NCBI RefSeq assembly: GCF_001468065.1
Contig: NZ_LNYZ01000010.1
Location: forward strand, 138,353 to 202,352
DNA length: 64,000 bases
DNA from: Legionella steigerwaltii
Lineage (GTDB): Bacteria > Pseudomonadota > Gammaproteobacteria > Legionellales > Legionellaceae
Reading direction: 5' to 3'
Below, in pieces: positions 1 through 11,024 of the stretch. The number at the start of each line of letters is the position of its first letter. The stretch's first letter is position 1. The translations under genes and the position numbers were made by a program. The notes below the pieces were generated by a model. It worked only from the letters and a program-made list of their open reading frames with translations. It ran no database searches and had not been told where the DNA came from.

Positions 1-735
1 AAATAAGGTAACTGATGCTGGAGCACCTTGGTATACATCAGGGACCCACATATGAAAGGGCACTGCTGCCAATTTAAATGCAATTCCAGATAAGATAAAG
101 ACTAAAGCAAAAACAAGCAATGTACTTTGCTGTTGCCAATTCGCAGCAATTGCATTAGCAACCTCCAGTAAATCGAGTTTTCCTGTAGCGCCGTAAATTA
201 GAGAGATACCATATAAAAGCATTGCTGATGCAATGGAGCCCATTACAAAATACTTCATTGCCGCTTCAGAAGCATCACTATCTGTTCTACGAATAGCAGT
301 CATTGCATATAAGGGCAATGACAACAACTCTAAACCAAGGAAAATAGTAAGCAGTGAATGAGCCGAAACAAGGAGCATCATTCCTAAGGTAGAAAACATT
401 CCTAATATATAGTAATCGCCTGAAGGCATTTGACGTTCGTCAATATAATTTTTGGAATAGATAAAGCTCAGCAATACGGTAAGATAGATAAAAAACTTCA
501 TCAAATTAGCAACGTCATCATTAATAAATAGGCCATGAAGGGTAATGACTTTATACATACCAATATAAAGGAAGCTAACAATCGCAGCTAAAACTAAACC
601 GATACACGATATAATGTAAGCAATAGATTTATAGCGATGCCGTAAAAATAAATCAGCAAGCAGCGCAACACACGCTGCAACCAACACGATTATTTCCGGA
701 AGGGCTACATGGATATTTTCAAGTAATGCTGTCAT
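1..735 (-). CDS. nuoN: NADH-quinone oxidoreductase subunit N (partial, cut by window edge)
   Basis: This is the N-terminal 245 codons of NuoN, an antiporter-like proton-pumping subunit in the membrane arm of respiratory complex I (NADH to ubiquinone). The reading frame starts with an ATG at 735 ([17 protein letters not shown]) and is still open at base 1, so roughly the second half lies outside the window. Successive hydrophobic helices are seen, with the family's conserved stretch around residues 115-135 ([16 protein letters not shown]), which includes the glutamate of the proton channel. It is the last nuo gene, 15 bp after nuoM. An AAGG lies upstream of the start. Confidence 0.95.
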   Translation of the reverse strand, partial: MTALLENIHVALPEIIVLVAACVALLADLFLRHRYKSIAYIISCIGLVLAAIVSFLYIGMYKVITLHGLFINDDVANLMKFFIYLTVLLSFIYSKNYIDERQMPSGDYYILGMFSTLGMMLLVSAHSLLTIFLGLELLSLPLYAMTAIRRTDSDASEAAMKYFVMGSIASAMLLYGISLIYGATGKLDLLEVANAIAANWQQQSTLLVFALVFILSGIAFKLAAVPFHMWVPDVYQGAPASVTLF

Positions 736-750
736 ATTGATTAACCTTGA

Positions 751-2256
751 TTACAATTTTGATTGACTAGCTAATGCTAGAGTATGGCTTACTGTTTGAT
801 GTATGTACTCTAACATTGGCTTAGGATAAACCCCCATAGCGACCACCATCAAAGCAAGTAAAATATAAGCACTTAACTCAAAGCCCGAAAGGTCTTTTAA
901 TGCAGCAACTTTTTCATTTGCTACGGGACCAAAAATGACTCGTTTATACATCCAAAGGTTATAGCCTGCTGAAGTAATTAGAGTCGTAGCAGCCCAAAAT
1001 GCTATCCAAAAACCGGCTTTCATTGACCCTAAAATCACCATAAATTCACCAACGAAACCCGAGGTGCCTGGCAAACCTGCATTTGCCATACAGAAAAGCA
1101 TAAAAAGGGAGGCAAAAATTGGCATGGTATTCACTATTCCGCCCATGTCTGCTAAACGTCGCGTATGCATACGGTCATAAATATAACCTACTCCAGCAAA
1201 AAGTCCGCTTGAGACAAATGCATGGGAAATCATGACTACAATTGCACCTTCTAATATCAAGCCGGCAGCACTCAAACCAGCTTGTTTTGCTATAGCAAAG
1301 ACAGCAAAAGAACCTAAGGTTACAAATCCCATGTGCGAAATAGAGGAATATGCAATTAGCCGTTTCATATCTTTTTGAATAATTGCGACCAACGCAATAT
1401 ATACAATTGCAATTAGAGACAAGGCGATCATGATCCCTGCATAGCGGTTGCATGCATCAGGAACTATTGGCAAAGAAAAACGAATGAATCCGTAAGCACC
1501 GAGCTTTAATAAAATTGCTGCCAGTACCACTGAACCACCTGCTGGGGCTTCAGTATGCGCATCTGGTAACCAAGTATGAACCGGGAACATAGGTATTTTA
1601 ATTGCAAATCCAAGAAAAAAGGCGATGAAAATCAGCGTTTGTGCTGTCATCCCTAATTTAATGGCATAAAATGCTTCGATATTAAACGTGCCTGCTATAT
1701 AGCCCATATACAAAAAGCTGGCTAACATGAGCACTGATCCCAAGAAAGTATATAAGAAAAATTTTATAGCGGCATAAACACGGTTATCTGATCCCCATAT
1801 TCCAATAATTAGATACATAGGAATAAGCGTAGCTTCCCAGAAAACATAAAATAAAATTGCATCTAAGGCTGAAAAAACACCGACTAATAAGCCTTGCATA
1901 ATTAAAAATGCAGCTAAATATTGAGAAACTCTGTTGGTAATACTCTCCCAGGTTGCCAATATCACAACTAAATTCGTAAAAATGCTTAGTACGATTAAAA
2001 GTAAAGACATCCCATCGATACCTAAGCTATAGCTGATACCTAAAGCGGGCATCCATGAAAATTCCTCCAAATTTTGCATCCCCAATACTTTCGGATCAAA
2101 ACCTGCAACCAGTGGGATACAAAGCAGCAAACAAAGAATTACAGTAAATAATGCCAAGTAACGGGAAATATTCGGGCTTCGATCATCTCCAGCGAGAAGA
2201 ACAAAAACACCGCCTATTACTGGCAACCAAATTAGTAAATTGAGCAAATAATGCAT
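751..2256 (-). CDS. nuoM: NADH-quinone oxidoreductase subunit M
   Basis: NuoM is an antiporter-like (Mrp-type) membrane-arm subunit that pumps protons in complex I. It is 501 residues long, the usual family size, and hydrophobic throughout with about 14 helices. The channel glutamate is near residue 141 (YVFWEATLIPMYLI). The conserved loop and helix PVHTWLPDAHTEAP follows, then a lysine-containing segment (AAILLKLGAYGFIR). The ATG is preceded by GGGTGAAGGT, a good ribosome binding site. It lies 15 bp after nuoL and 15 bp before nuoN, in one operon. Confidence 0.97.
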   Translation of the reverse strand: MHYLLNLLIWLPVIGGVFVLLAGDDRSPNISRYLALFTVILCLLLCIPLVAGFDPKVLGMQNLEEFSWMPALGISYSLGIDGMSLLLIVLSIFTNLVVILATWESITNRVSQYLAAFLIMQGLLVGVFSALDAILFYVFWEATLIPMYLIIGIWGSDNRVYAAIKFFLYTFLGSVLMLASFLYMGYIAGTFNIEAFYAIKLGMTAQTLIFIAFFLGFAIKIPMFPVHTWLPDAHTEAPAGGSVVLAAILLKLGAYGFIRFSLPIVPDACNRYAGIMIALSLIAIVYIALVAIIQKDMKRLIAYSSISHMGFVTLGSFAVFAIAKQAGLSAAGLILEGAIVVMISHAFVSSGLFAGVGYIYDRMHTRRLADMGGIVNTMPIFASLFMLFCMANAGLPGTSGFVGEFMVILGSMKAGFWIAFWAATTLITSAGYNLWMYKRVIFGPVANEKVAALKDLSGFELSAYILLALMVVAMGVYPKPMLEYIHQTVSHTLALASQSKL

Positions 2257-2271
2257 ACCTTCACCCTATAT

Positions 2272-4245
2272 TTAGCCGAGTATCAACCAGCATAAAAATC
2301 CAAGCAATCCAAAAACCATTACTGCTGCATAATGATACAGATAACCACTTTGTATAGCGCGACCTTTAGCTGAAAACCATCTAACAAGTCGACTGCTGCC
2401 ATTAACAACCATTCCATCGATGAGCTTTTGATCACCCACACTGTAAAACACAGTTCCTACACCTTTAGAACCTTTCACAAAGACTAAGTTGTTAAATGCA
2501 TCAAATCCATATTTATTAACAAGTATTTTATAGATGAGTGAAAAATAGCGTGCCAGATAAGCTGGGATCGCTGGAACAGCGATATAGCAAATCCAAGCAA
2601 TAATGATCCCCGCTAAAGTTATCCAGAGGGTGAGTGAATATACTGAATGCAACATACTTTCAAAGGGCGAAGTAATTTCATGTGCAAGCTCGGCCAAAAC
2701 ATTATGTTGAGGAAGAACAAACAATGATGAGTCTAAAATTGTTGGCTTATCAAAAAGCATAGGCATATACAACACATAACCCAAAATAATTGAAGGAATA
2801 GCAAGCAGAACAAGTGGTAACCATACGACCCATGGTGACTCATGAATATGGCTTAAAGTATGTTCATCCATTCTAGGTTTACCATGGAATGTCATAAACA
2901 AAGATCTAAAGGTATACAACGCGGTTACGCCTGCACCAAGTACGACACAGAAATATGCATAACTGCTTCCAGGTATTTGTGATAACTGTGCTGCTTCAAT
3001 AATAGTATCTTTTGAATAAAACCCGGCAAATGGCGGTAGCGCACAAAGTGCCAGCGAACCAATAATGTAAGTCACATAAGTAATAGGCATTTTGTTCCAT
3101 AGGCCACCCATTTTCCGCATGTCTTGCTCATGATGCATTCCAATAATTACGGAGCCGGCACCTAGGAATAAAAGAGCTTTAAAGCATGCATGAGTGAGGA
3201 GGTGAAACATTCCTGCACTATATGCAGAGGCGCCCATTCCAACCATCATATAGCCTAATTGAGACAATGTTGAATAAGCCACAACACGCTTAATATCATT
3301 CATTACTAACGCTAAAATACCTGTAAAGAGTGCTCCCGTTGCGCCAATAACCAAAACCACGCTTAACGCAGTAGTAGAAAACTCAATTAAGGGTGAAATA
3401 CGCGCTATCATAAATACACCCGCGGTAACCATGGTTGCAGCATGAATAAGCGCAGAAATAGGCGTTGGACCTTCCATTGACTCAGGTAACCATACGTGCA
3501 GTGGCACTTGCGCTGATTTACCCATAGCCCCTACATATAAGGCCAAACAAATTACAGTCACTAAAGACCAGGGATGTCCGTGAAATAGCTCTATATTTTG
3601 GCTTGATAAATAGCTTACACTTTTAAAAACTGTTTCATAATCGACACTGCCCGTATATGCAAAGACCAGAGCAATGCCTAATAAAAAGCCGAAATCACCA
3701 ACTCGGTTCACAATAAATGCTTTAAGACTACCTTCAATGGCTGATTCTTTTTGATACCAGAAACCGATAAGCAAATAAGAAACAAGACCTACGCCTTCCC
3801 AACCAAAAAACAATTGTAGAAAATTGTTAGCGCTCACTAGCATGAGCATCATGAAAGTAAATAGTGAAATATAGCTAAAAAAACGCTGATAGCCATCATC
3901 ATCTGCCATATAGCCGATACTGTAGATGTGTACCAGTAAAGAAACAAAATTAACCGTCACAAGCATTATTACACTTAGGGGATCGATTAAAAAACCAATA
4001 TTAAATTCAAAAGGAAGTATTAATCCGCCGCTAGCCCAATGATAGACTACAGAACTTTCAGTTGAAATGGCACCAGAAAACAGTTGCCAAGCAACATACA
4101 GTGATACAACAAAAGAAACCGCAACACCAAGAATGGTAGCGCTATGGGCTCCGACTCGTCCAATTTGATTCCGGAAGAAACCAGCAATTATGGAGCCTGC
4201 CAAGGGAGCTAAAACAATTATTAAACAAAGTTGTTGGATACTCAC
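2272..4245 (-). CDS. nuoL: NADH-quinone oxidoreductase subunit L
   Basis: NuoL is the distal proton-pumping subunit of complex I. It is homologous to Na+/H+ antiporters and normally carries the long lateral helix along the membrane arm. It has 657 residues. Family signatures include FFGWEGVGLVSYLLIGFWY (channel glutamate) and KSAQVPLHVWLPESMEGPTP, followed by ALIHAATMVTAGVF. The start codon is GTG at 4245 with AAAGG about 8 nt upstream. It follows nuoK after only 4 bp, which suggests tight translational coupling. Confidence 0.97.
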   Translation of the reverse strand: MSIQQLCLIIVLAPLAGSIIAGFFRNQIGRVGAHSATILGVAVSFVVSLYVAWQLFSGAISTESSVVYHWASGGLILPFEFNIGFLIDPLSVIMLVTVNFVSLLVHIYSIGYMADDDGYQRFFSYISLFTFMMLMLVSANNFLQLFFGWEGVGLVSYLLIGFWYQKESAIEGSLKAFIVNRVGDFGFLLGIALVFAYTGSVDYETVFKSVSYLSSQNIELFHGHPWSLVTVICLALYVGAMGKSAQVPLHVWLPESMEGPTPISALIHAATMVTAGVFMIARISPLIEFSTTALSVVLVIGATGALFTGILALVMNDIKRVVAYSTLSQLGYMMVGMGASAYSAGMFHLLTHACFKALLFLGAGSVIIGMHHEQDMRKMGGLWNKMPITYVTYIIGSLALCALPPFAGFYSKDTIIEAAQLSQIPGSSYAYFCVVLGAGVTALYTFRSLFMTFHGKPRMDEHTLSHIHESPWVVWLPLVLLAIPSIILGYVLYMPMLFDKPTILDSSLFVLPQHNVLAELAHEITSPFESMLHSVYSLTLWITLAGIIIAWICYIAVPAIPAYLARYFSLIYKILVNKYGFDAFNNLVFVKGSKGVGTVFYSVGDQKLIDGMVVNGSSRLVRWFSAKGRAIQSGYLYHYAAVMVFGLLGFLCWLILG

Positions 4246-4249
4246 AATG

Positions 4250-4555
4250 TTAACCTTTTAAATGATTCATCTTATCTACGTCAATATTGCCTCTATTTCT
4301 AAAAAGCAACATCACTATGGCTAATCCTATTGCTGCTTCTGCCGCAGCAACTGTTAAAATAAAAAAAACATAAACTTGACCACTAATCTCATTATAATAA
4401 TGAGAAAACGCAATAAAATTAGTATTCACTGCAAGCAACATCAATTCGATACAAACTAGCAATAGGATGATGTTTCTACGATTCATCATTATGCCAATAA
4501 GACCAAACCCGAATAAAATCGCTCCTAAAATCAGGTAATTATTAACAGGTATCAT
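4250..4555 (-). CDS. nuoK: NADH-quinone oxidoreductase subunit K
   Basis: NuoK (101 residues) is a three-helix membrane subunit of complex I. The two membrane glutamates essential in the family are visible at about residue 37 ([14 protein letters not shown]) and residue 73 ([14 protein letters not shown]). Its length matches the family. It lies 16 bp after nuoJ and 4 bp before nuoL. Confidence 0.97.
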   Translation of the reverse strand: MIPVNNYLILGAILFGFGLIGIMMNRRNIILLLVCIELMLLAVNTNFIAFSHYYNEISGQVYVFFILTVAAAEAAIGLAIVMLLFRNRGNIDVDKMNHLKG

Positions 4556-4571
4556 ATAGAATTCCCCAACA

Positions 4572-5216
4572 TTATTTTTCTGCTTTCATATTAATTAATT
4601 CGATCCGTTCACTACTATGTGTCAGAATCTGCTGTTTCACATTTTGTCTCTTCGATTTTCTCGGGCCTCTATGTACCAGGGTAATTGCAGAAATAATTGC
4701 AATAAGTAGCAAAGCAGCTGCAATCTCAAAAGCCAATAAATAATCTGTGTACAAAACCATACCTAATGCTTCAGTGTTTGATAATGGCTTTGCTTCGGGA
4801 TTGTTTTCTGCTACGTCAACAAATTGCGTGCTGATAGACGCTTTGTTTTGTGTTTCAACATTTGATTTAAATGTACCTGCAGGGATAGATACCATTAAAA
4901 GCCCGGTTAATAAAGCAACGAGAATCAAGCCAAATGGCATATAGCGTTTGTGATTTTTAATTACTTCAATATCAATATTAAGCATCATGACTACAAATAG
5001 GAACAACGTCATCACTGCGCCTACGTATACCAGCACTAAGATCAGGGCAAGAAATTCTGCTTCTGCAAGTATCCACAATACTGCGCTTGCAAAAAAAGTA
5101 ACCACAAGAAATAGAACACTGCGTACTGGATTGTCTTGTATGATTACCATAAAAGCAGAGCAAACTGCGATAGCCGCAAAAACATAGAAAATAATTTGAT
5201 CTAATAATTCATGCAT
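4572..5216 (-). CDS. nuoJ: NADH-quinone oxidoreductase subunit J
   Basis: NuoJ (214 residues) is a membrane subunit of complex I. There are five predicted hydrophobic segments, with the conserved [22 protein letters not shown] region in the third helix (pi-bulge helix in known structures). A soluble Lys/Arg-rich C-terminal tail (about residues 185-214) follows the last helix. The ATG is preceded by GGGGTAAAG. It lies 11 bp after nuoI. Confidence 0.96.
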   Translation of the reverse strand: MHELLDQIIFYVFAAIAVCSAFMVIIQDNPVRSVLFLVVTFFASAVLWILAEAEFLALILVLVYVGAVMTLFLFVVMMLNIDIEVIKNHKRYMPFGLILVALLTGLLMVSIPAGTFKSNVETQNKASISTQFVDVAENNPEAKPLSNTEALGMVLYTDYLLAFEIAAALLLIAIISAITLVHRGPRKSKRQNVKQQILTHSSERIELINMKAEK

Positions 5217-5227
5217 ACTTTACCCCG

Positions 5228-5728
5228 TTATCGGTATTTTTCGTCAGCAGCGCGATCTGCTGCAAGTCTTGGCTCCAGTAAATCACCCAGTGCAAGGAGC
5301 TTTTCCTTAGTCATAATATTTTGGCCACGTTCGCTAATATGATAATGAAGTACTGGCGTAACTACTATGGAATCTACAGGGCAAGACTCTTCACATAAAC
5401 CACAATTAATGCATTTAAACACATCAATATCATATCTCGTAGTCCGTCGAGATCCATCTTCACGTGGTTCTGCTTCTATAGTTATTGCCAGCGCAGGACA
5501 AACTGCTTCACATAATTTGCAAGCAATACAACGCTCTTCACCATTGGGATAACGACGTAAAGCAAGCGCTCCTCTAAAACGAGGAGAGATTGGAGTTTGT
5601 TCCTCAGGGAATTGAACTGTTGTCTTTTTCTTAAAGAAATATTTACCAGTTAACTTTAAACCCTGCAATAATTCTATTAAAAGAAAACTGCGTATGTAGT
5701 ATTTAATATTTTGATATGCTTTTTTCAT
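5228..5728 (-). CDS. nuoI: NADH-quinone oxidoreductase subunit I (two 4Fe-4S clusters)
   Basis: NuoI is the peripheral-arm subunit carrying clusters N6a and N6b, which pass electrons toward NuoB and ubiquinone. Two ferredoxin motifs are seen: [12 protein letters not shown] (Cys67, 70, 73, 77) and [12 protein letters not shown] (Cys106, 109, 112, 116). The length of 166 residues is normal. The amphipathic N-terminal helix that sits on the membrane is present (residues 1-35). It lies 18 bp after nuoH. Confidence 0.97.
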   Translation of the reverse strand: MKKAYQNIKYYIRSFLLIELLQGLKLTGKYFFKKKTTVQFPEEQTPISPRFRGALALRRYPNGEERCIACKLCEAVCPALAITIEAEPREDGSRRTTRYDIDVFKCINCGLCEESCPVDSIVVTPVLHYHISERGQNIMTKEKLLALGDLLEPRLAADRAADEKYR

Positions 5729-5746
5729 CGGCTTCTCTATTAACCA

Positions 5747-6769
5747 TTAAAACCAAGGTTTAACATGTGTAACAACCATTAACGCAGTTACAATAATCCA
5801 AACAATGGTGACCGGAATGAGTACTTTCCAACCTAAGCGCATAAGTTGGTCATAGCGATAACGAGGAAAAGTAGCTCTTATCCACAAATACACATACAGG
5901 AAAAAGCTCACTTTCGCGAGTAACCAAACAAAACCAGGTACCACAAAAAATATGTTTTCTAAGAAAGGAATCCCTTCAAATGGCGACATCCAACCACCCA
6001 AAAACATGATGCTAAGTAGTACAGAGATAAGAATCATGCTCGCATATTCTGATAAGAAAAATAGTGCAAAGCCTATCCCTGAATATTCAACATGGAATCC
6101 AGCAACAATTTCAGACTCACCTTCTGCTAAATCAAATGGGGCTCTATTTGTTTCAGCAATTCCAGCAATCCAAAATACGAAAAACAATGGCAGAAGAGGA
6201 ATAAACCACCAATGCAAAATCCCACCTCTTTGTGAATTAACAATATCGGTGAAATTCATGCTTCCGGCGGCTAACAAGACACCCACTAAAGCAAAACCCA
6301 TAGCAATTTCATAGGATACCGTTTGCGCTGTACTTCTTAAGGCACCAAACATGGCATATTTGGAGTTAGATGCCCAGCCAGCGATTAATACACCATAAAC
6401 TCCAAGCGAGCTCATTGCAAAAACATAAAGTACACCTGCATTAATATTTGCAAGAACTATTCCTTCTTGAAAAGGAACAACTGCCCATCCGGCCAAAGCT
6501 GGAACTAAAGCAAATAACGGTGCGGCAATAAAAAGATATTTATTTGAACGTGTAGGGATTATAATTTCTTTAGTAATTAACTTAACTAAATCCGCAATTG
6601 GTTGGAGTAACCCTTTCATTCCAACTCGGTTAGGCCCTATACGTGTTTGTATATACCCAATAACCTTACGCTCTGCATATATTAAATACGCGACACATAG
6701 TAGTAATGGGATTACGATTACTAATATCTTAATGATGATCCAAATTAATATGCTAATATCTTGCAGCAT
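5747..6769 (-). CDS. nuoH: NADH-quinone oxidoreductase subunit H
   Basis: NuoH is the membrane subunit that joins the two arms of complex I and forms much of the ubiquinone-binding chamber. It has 340 residues and about eight helices. Signatures include [19 protein letters not shown] near the N terminus and the acidic loop [20 protein letters not shown] near residue 205. The start is supported by GGCAGGTAAGAAA upstream. It lies 12 bp after nuoG. Confidence 0.97.
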   Translation of the reverse strand: MLQDISILIWIIIKILVIVIPLLLCVAYLIYAERKVIGYIQTRIGPNRVGMKGLLQPIADLVKLITKEIIIPTRSNKYLFIAAPLFALVPALAGWAVVPFQEGIVLANINAGVLYVFAMSSLGVYGVLIAGWASNSKYAMFGALRSTAQTVSYEIAMGFALVGVLLAAGSMNFTDIVNSQRGGILHWWFIPLLPLFFVFWIAGIAETNRAPFDLAEGESEIVAGFHVEYSGIGFALFFLSEYASMILISVLLSIMFLGGWMSPFEGIPFLENIFFVVPGFVWLLAKVSFFLYVYLWIRATFPRYRYDQLMRLGWKVLIPVTIVWIIVTALMVVTHVKPWF

Positions 6770-6781
6770 TTTCTTACCTGC

Positions 6782-9136
6782 CTAGCGCTTAATAGTTATT
6801 GCAGCAAAGGAATGACCCAAATCTACTGTTTCAGGCATCGCGTTTGCTACCCATACAACATCTGCCGCAATGCGTTCATCACGTTTAAGCGGCAATGTTA
6901 TCTCAATATCTCCCTGAGATACAGTAGCAACATCCTCCAATTTCAATCTATCTGCTGTTAGCGGATTGATACGTATGCAAGCTGATTCAGCAGCAGCGCA
7001 TAATTGCAGCTCTTTGCTATTTCTGACGATTGCATCACTGCGATAAAGTGGCCACTCACCTACTCGAACTAATGATTCATTCATCATAGGCAGGCTCTCG
7101 GGATAATATGGTTTATATTCCTGCTCCATTGTGATTGCAACACTATTTTTAATTTCTGCCAAAATGTCTTCAGTTGACAGGTATTCAAAACCATCGCAAT
7201 GCAACAAATTACCTAATACTCTCAGTATCTTCCATGCAGGTCGCGACTCTCCGTGAGGAGTCAAAGCTCCCTTCACAGTCTGCCAGGTATTATCTACATT
7301 AATATAGGTCCCTGAGGTTTCTGCATAGGGAGCCATCGGTAAAATAACATCAGCATAATCATGCATTGATTCATTATTGTAAGCAGACATTAATACTACA
7401 AATTCTGCAGCAAGCATTGATTGTCTTGCACCATAAGGATTTGCAAAATCAAAACCTGGCTCAACTCCCATTAAAAAATATGCTTTAAGTTTGGAATTTA
7501 AAGCTGCCTGCACATCCATTCCTGGAGTAGAATCAGCTTTCCCAGCTGTTGTACGATGAGGAACCATACCCGCCATCCAGGCACCTGCTGTGTTTGCACC
7601 ATGAGTCAGTCTGAGTACTTTTGCGCCACTTAATTTTTCGATATGGAAAATTAATGTACGGAGTAACGCTGCTTCAGGATGATTTTCGCAAAGTGCACCT
7701 GTAATTAGGCAGGCTTTTTCATCTTTTAATGCTTTAGCAACCCTTTGGATTGCTTTGTCTGGCTCAAGGCCTATTAATAATTTTTGTACTGCAGCTGGGA
7801 GCGTCTTAATATCATCTGTAAGAGCTAAAGCAAGTTTAGCAAGCTGCATTGGCATTTCTAATGGTGAAACGATGAATCGATCCTTAAGATCAAAACGGTA
7901 TTCAAAATCTACCGGGTTTATCGCATAAATGTTGGCGCCATTACGATTAGCCTTGCGGACCCTTACTCCTGCAAGAGGAACTTCACGATCAATATTACAC
8001 CCGATCAACACAATTGTATTCTGTAGTTCTACTTCCGCATAAGGCATGGAGCTTGTTGGTGTCGTTGCCTGAGTTTCTTGATCTTTAAAATCTATCTGTT
8101 GCAATCTGTGATCTAAGTTGTGAACGCCAATCTCGCGCATTAACTTTTGTAACAAGTACATTTCTTCTAACGTAGAAGAGCTTGAGGCAAAAGCGGCCAC
8201 TTGTTCTGCGCCATTTTGTTTTATAACTCGTGCCAGGCCTTCTGCTGTAAATTTTAAAGCAGTTTCCCAATCTACAATTTCCCATTGACCATTACGTTTA
8301 ATCTGCGGTTGACTTGCTCTTGATGGACTTTTTAATCCAAGATAGCTAAAACGGTCTCTATCGGATAACCAAGTTTCATTAATTCCTTCATTCTCTTTAG
8401 GAACGACACGCATTAACTGATCTCGACGTGTATGCAGATAGATATTTGAACCGAGACAATCATGTGGCGCTATACTATCATGTTGAGTTAGTTCCCATGC
8501 TCTGGCTGTAAAACGAAAAGGTTTTGAAGTTAAAGCGCCTACTGGGCACAAGTCAATAATATTACCAGAAACTTCTGATTTCATGCTGTGCTGGACGTAG
8601 GTTCCAATCTGCATGTGCTCACCGCGACCGGTTGCACCTAATTCTCTTAAACCTGCTATTTCCTCACCAAAACGAACACAGCGAGTGCAATGGATACAGC
8701 GTGTCATTTCTGTTGAAATCAGCTCGCCCAAATTATCATCGTCCACAGAACGCTTTGTTTCAGTATATTCTGAAGCATCTGCTCCATATCCCATGGATAT
8801 ATCTTGTAATTCACACTCTCCTCCCTGATCGCAAATTGGGCAATCCAGAGGGTGATTAATAAGAAGAAATTCCATAACCACTTTTTGAGAATGTAATGCT
8901 TCTTTTGATTTGGTAAATACTTTCATTCCATCAGTAATTGGAGTAGCGCACGCAGGAACTGGCTTACGGCCATTTTCTACTTCAACTAAACACATGCGGC
9001 AGTTTGCAGCCACAGATAATTTTTTATGATAACAAAAACGTGGAATATGAATACCCGCCTCATCAGCAACTTCAATAATCATTTTACCGTTTTCGGTTTC
9101 AAATGTTTTACCGTCGATTTCAATAGTAGTAGTCAT
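6782..9136 (-). CDS. nuoG: NADH-quinone oxidoreductase subunit G
   Basis: NuoG is the largest peripheral-arm subunit, carrying clusters N1b, N4 and N5. The N-terminal 2Fe-2S ferredoxin fold has CYHKKLSVAANCRMC. It is followed by CPICDQGGEC and CIHCTRC for further clusters, then a molybdopterin-oxidoreductase-like domain that does not bind the cofactor in this family. I place the start at ATG 9136 (784 residues), because AAAGG lies about 7 nt upstream. The TTG two codons earlier overlaps that ribosome binding site. It lies 15 bp after nuoF. Confidence 0.96.
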   Translation of the reverse strand: MTTTIEIDGKTFETENGKMIIEVADEAGIHIPRFCYHKKLSVAANCRMCLVEVENGRKPVPACATPITDGMKVFTKSKEALHSQKVVMEFLLINHPLDCPICDQGGECELQDISMGYGADASEYTETKRSVDDDNLGELISTEMTRCIHCTRCVRFGEEIAGLRELGATGRGEHMQIGTYVQHSMKSEVSGNIIDLCPVGALTSKPFRFTARAWELTQHDSIAPHDCLGSNIYLHTRRDQLMRVVPKENEGINETWLSDRDRFSYLGLKSPSRASQPQIKRNGQWEIVDWETALKFTAEGLARVIKQNGAEQVAAFASSSSTLEEMYLLQKLMREIGVHNLDHRLQQIDFKDQETQATTPTSSMPYAEVELQNTIVLIGCNIDREVPLAGVRVRKANRNGANIYAINPVDFEYRFDLKDRFIVSPLEMPMQLAKLALALTDDIKTLPAAVQKLLIGLEPDKAIQRVAKALKDEKACLITGALCENHPEAALLRTLIFHIEKLSGAKVLRLTHGANTAGAWMAGMVPHRTTAGKADSTPGMDVQAALNSKLKAYFLMGVEPGFDFANPYGARQSMLAAEFVVLMSAYNNESMHDYADVILPMAPYAETSGTYINVDNTWQTVKGALTPHGESRPAWKILRVLGNLLHCDGFEYLSTEDILAEIKNSVAITMEQEYKPYYPESLPMMNESLVRVGEWPLYRSDAIVRNSKELQLCAAAESACIRINPLTADRLKLEDVATVSQGDIEITLPLKRDERIAADVVWVANAMPETVDLGHSFAAITIKR

Positions 9137-9151
9137 GGTCAAACCTTTTAA

Positions 9152-10438
9152 TTATGCTGCGACGATCGAGCGTTTATGCTTAACGAAATATTCAAATTCA
9201 TCGCGGAAATGCTTAACAAAACTTTGTACAGGCCAAGCTGCTGCCTCACCTAATGCACAAATAGTGCGTCCTTCGATATTATTCGCAACATTGACTAATT
9301 TCTCTACATCCCCAGGTTCGCCATGGCCTTCTTTAATCCGATGTAATAAGCGGACTAACCAGCCTGTACCCTCGCGACAGGGCGTGCACTGACCACAAGA
9401 CTCATCCATATAGAACTCCGAGATACGGTATAGCGCATCAACCATGCAGGTTGTTTCATCCATAATAATTACAGCACCTGAGCCTAATCCTGAGCCTGCT
9501 TTTTGGATGCTGTCATAATCCATATCAAGCTCCATCATTACGTCGCCAGGTAATACACGCATGGATGTACCGCCGGGGATCACTGCTTTAATTTTTCGTC
9601 CTTTTATCACACCACCAGCCAACTCCAAAAGCGTTTTAAATGGTGTTCCTAATGGAATTTCAAAATTTCCAGGCTTATTAACATGTCCACTAACACTAAA
9701 GCATTTAGTCCCACCATTATTTGGCTTGCCAAGTTTTAAAAACCACTCGCCGCCCTTTTCCAAAATGACTGGAACAGAGGCAAAAGTCTCAGTGTTATTT
9801 ATAGTTGTGGGTTTACCATATAGACCGTAGTTGGCTGGGAATGGAGGTTTAAATCTCGGTTGACCTTTTCTTCCTTCCAAAGAGTTGAGCAGAGCAGTTT
9901 CTTCACCGCAAATATATGCGCCGGCCCCCAAATGGTTATACAAATCAAAATCAACACCAGAACCTAAAATGTTTTTTCCTAATAAGCCTGCCGCATAAGC
10001 TTCTTTAAGTGCAGCTTCAGTACGTTCATAGGGTAACCAAAATTCACCCCTGATGTAGTTATATCCAACAGTAGAACCCATGGTGTAGCCTGCGATAGCC
10101 ATTCCTTCGATGAGTTGGTGTGGGTTTAATGTAAGTATTTCTCGGTCTTTACATGTACCTGGTTCGCCTTCGTCGGAATTGCAGACTACATATTTCTGCA
10201 CAGGAGAATTACGATTCATAAAACTCCATTTTAATCCGGTTGGGAACCCGGCACCGCCTCGACCACGCAGGGCAGATGTTTTTAATTCATCAATAATCGA
10301 TTGTGGAGAAGTTTGTTCTTTTAATATTTTTCTCCAGGCACTGTATCCACCAACACTTTCATAAGCAGATAGTGTCCAAGGCTCTGGTAGATGAAATGTT
10401 CGATAACAAACTTGATTTAATTCAACCACGGCAACCAC
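9152..10438 (-). CDS. nuoF: NADH-quinone oxidoreductase subunit F (FMN/NADH site)
   Basis: NuoF oxidises NADH, binds FMN and holds cluster N3. The nucleotide/flavin-binding [13 protein letters not shown] is near residue 60. The 4Fe-4S ligands are in [15 protein letters not shown] and in the later CALGEAA segment. It has 428 residues, normal for the family. The start is GTG. A second in-frame GTG at 10429 lies about 5 nt after AGAGGTGG, so the true start could be three codons later. It lies 10 bp after nuoE. Confidence 0.96.
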   Translation of the reverse strand: MVAVVELNQVCYRTFHLPEPWTLSAYESVGGYSAWRKILKEQTSPQSIIDELKTSALRGRGGAGFPTGLKWSFMNRNSPVQKYVVCNSDEGEPGTCKDREILTLNPHQLIEGMAIAGYTMGSTVGYNYIRGEFWLPYERTEAALKEAYAAGLLGKNILGSGVDFDLYNHLGAGAYICGEETALLNSLEGRKGQPRFKPPFPANYGLYGKPTTINNTETFASVPVILEKGGEWFLKLGKPNNGGTKCFSVSGHVNKPGNFEIPLGTPFKTLLELAGGVIKGRKIKAVIPGGTSMRVLPGDVMMELDMDYDSIQKAGSGLGSGAVIIMDETTCMVDALYRISEFYMDESCGQCTPCREGTGWLVRLLHRIKEGHGEPGDVEKLVNVANNIEGRTICALGEAAAWPVQSFVKHFRDEFEYFVKHKRSIVAA

Positions 10439-10448
10439 CTCTATCTTT

Positions 10449-10952
10449 TTATTGGTATTCTTCCAACACTTTATCTATAGATTCAGGAGTCAGATTCTCA
10501 TGATAATCCTTGTCCACTTGCATCATTGGTGCGTTAACACAGGCACCTAAGCATTCAACAGATCTTAAGGTAAAACGCCCGTCATCTGTGGTTTCGCCTA
10601 ATTTAATGCCCAATTTTTTTTCTAAATGCTCAACAACCGCAGCTGAGTCGCGTAGCATACACGAAATATTTGTACATACATTAATTGAATGTCTGCCAAC
10701 CTGTGTGTGCTCATACATGGTGTAGAAACTTGCAACCTCATATACAGCAATTGCAGGCATATCAAGATAATCAGCTACTGCATCCATTAATTCAGTCGTT
10801 AGGTGACCATGCTCTTCTTGAACTATTCTCAACGCGCTCATTACTGCAGATTGCTTTTGATCCTTTGGATATTTTGCTATCCAATGATCTATGTCTTTTA
10901 TTCTTGGAGCGGACACCAATTGATGTAATATTTTTGCTGAATTATCAGACAT
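10449..10952 (-). CDS. nuoE: NADH-quinone oxidoreductase subunit E
   Basis: NuoE is the 24-kDa-type subunit with 2Fe-2S cluster N1a, next to NuoF. It has a thioredoxin-like fold, and the cluster ligands are visible in CTNISC and CLGAC, about 35 residues apart. It has 167 residues. A good ribosome binding site (AGGTTTAGAA) precedes the ATG. The 72-bp gap to nuoD is longer than usual within this operon and holds a small hairpin. Confidence 0.96.
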   Translation of the reverse strand: MSDNSAKILHQLVSAPRIKDIDHWIAKYPKDQKQSAVMSALRIVQEEHGHLTTELMDAVADYLDMPAIAVYEVASFYTMYEHTQVGRHSINVCTNISCMLRDSAAVVEHLEKKLGIKLGETTDDGRFTLRSVECLGACVNAPMMQVDKDYHENLTPESIDKVLEEYQ

Positions 10953-10987
10953 TTCTAAACCTTTATTTAAATTATAATTTTCTGGAA

Positions 10988-11015
10988 TGTCATTTAATAA
11001 TTATAAGAAATGACA
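10988..11015. other. Intra-operon hairpin between nuoD and nuoE
   Basis: A perfect 8-bp inverted repeat, TGTCATTT (10988-10995) and AAATGACA (11008-11015), with a 12-nt AT-rich loop. It occupies the 72-bp spacer between nuoD and nuoE. There is no U-tract, so it is more likely an mRNA processing or stability element than a terminator. Function is inferred only. Confidence 0.4.
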
Positions 11016-11024
11016 CACCTCAAA

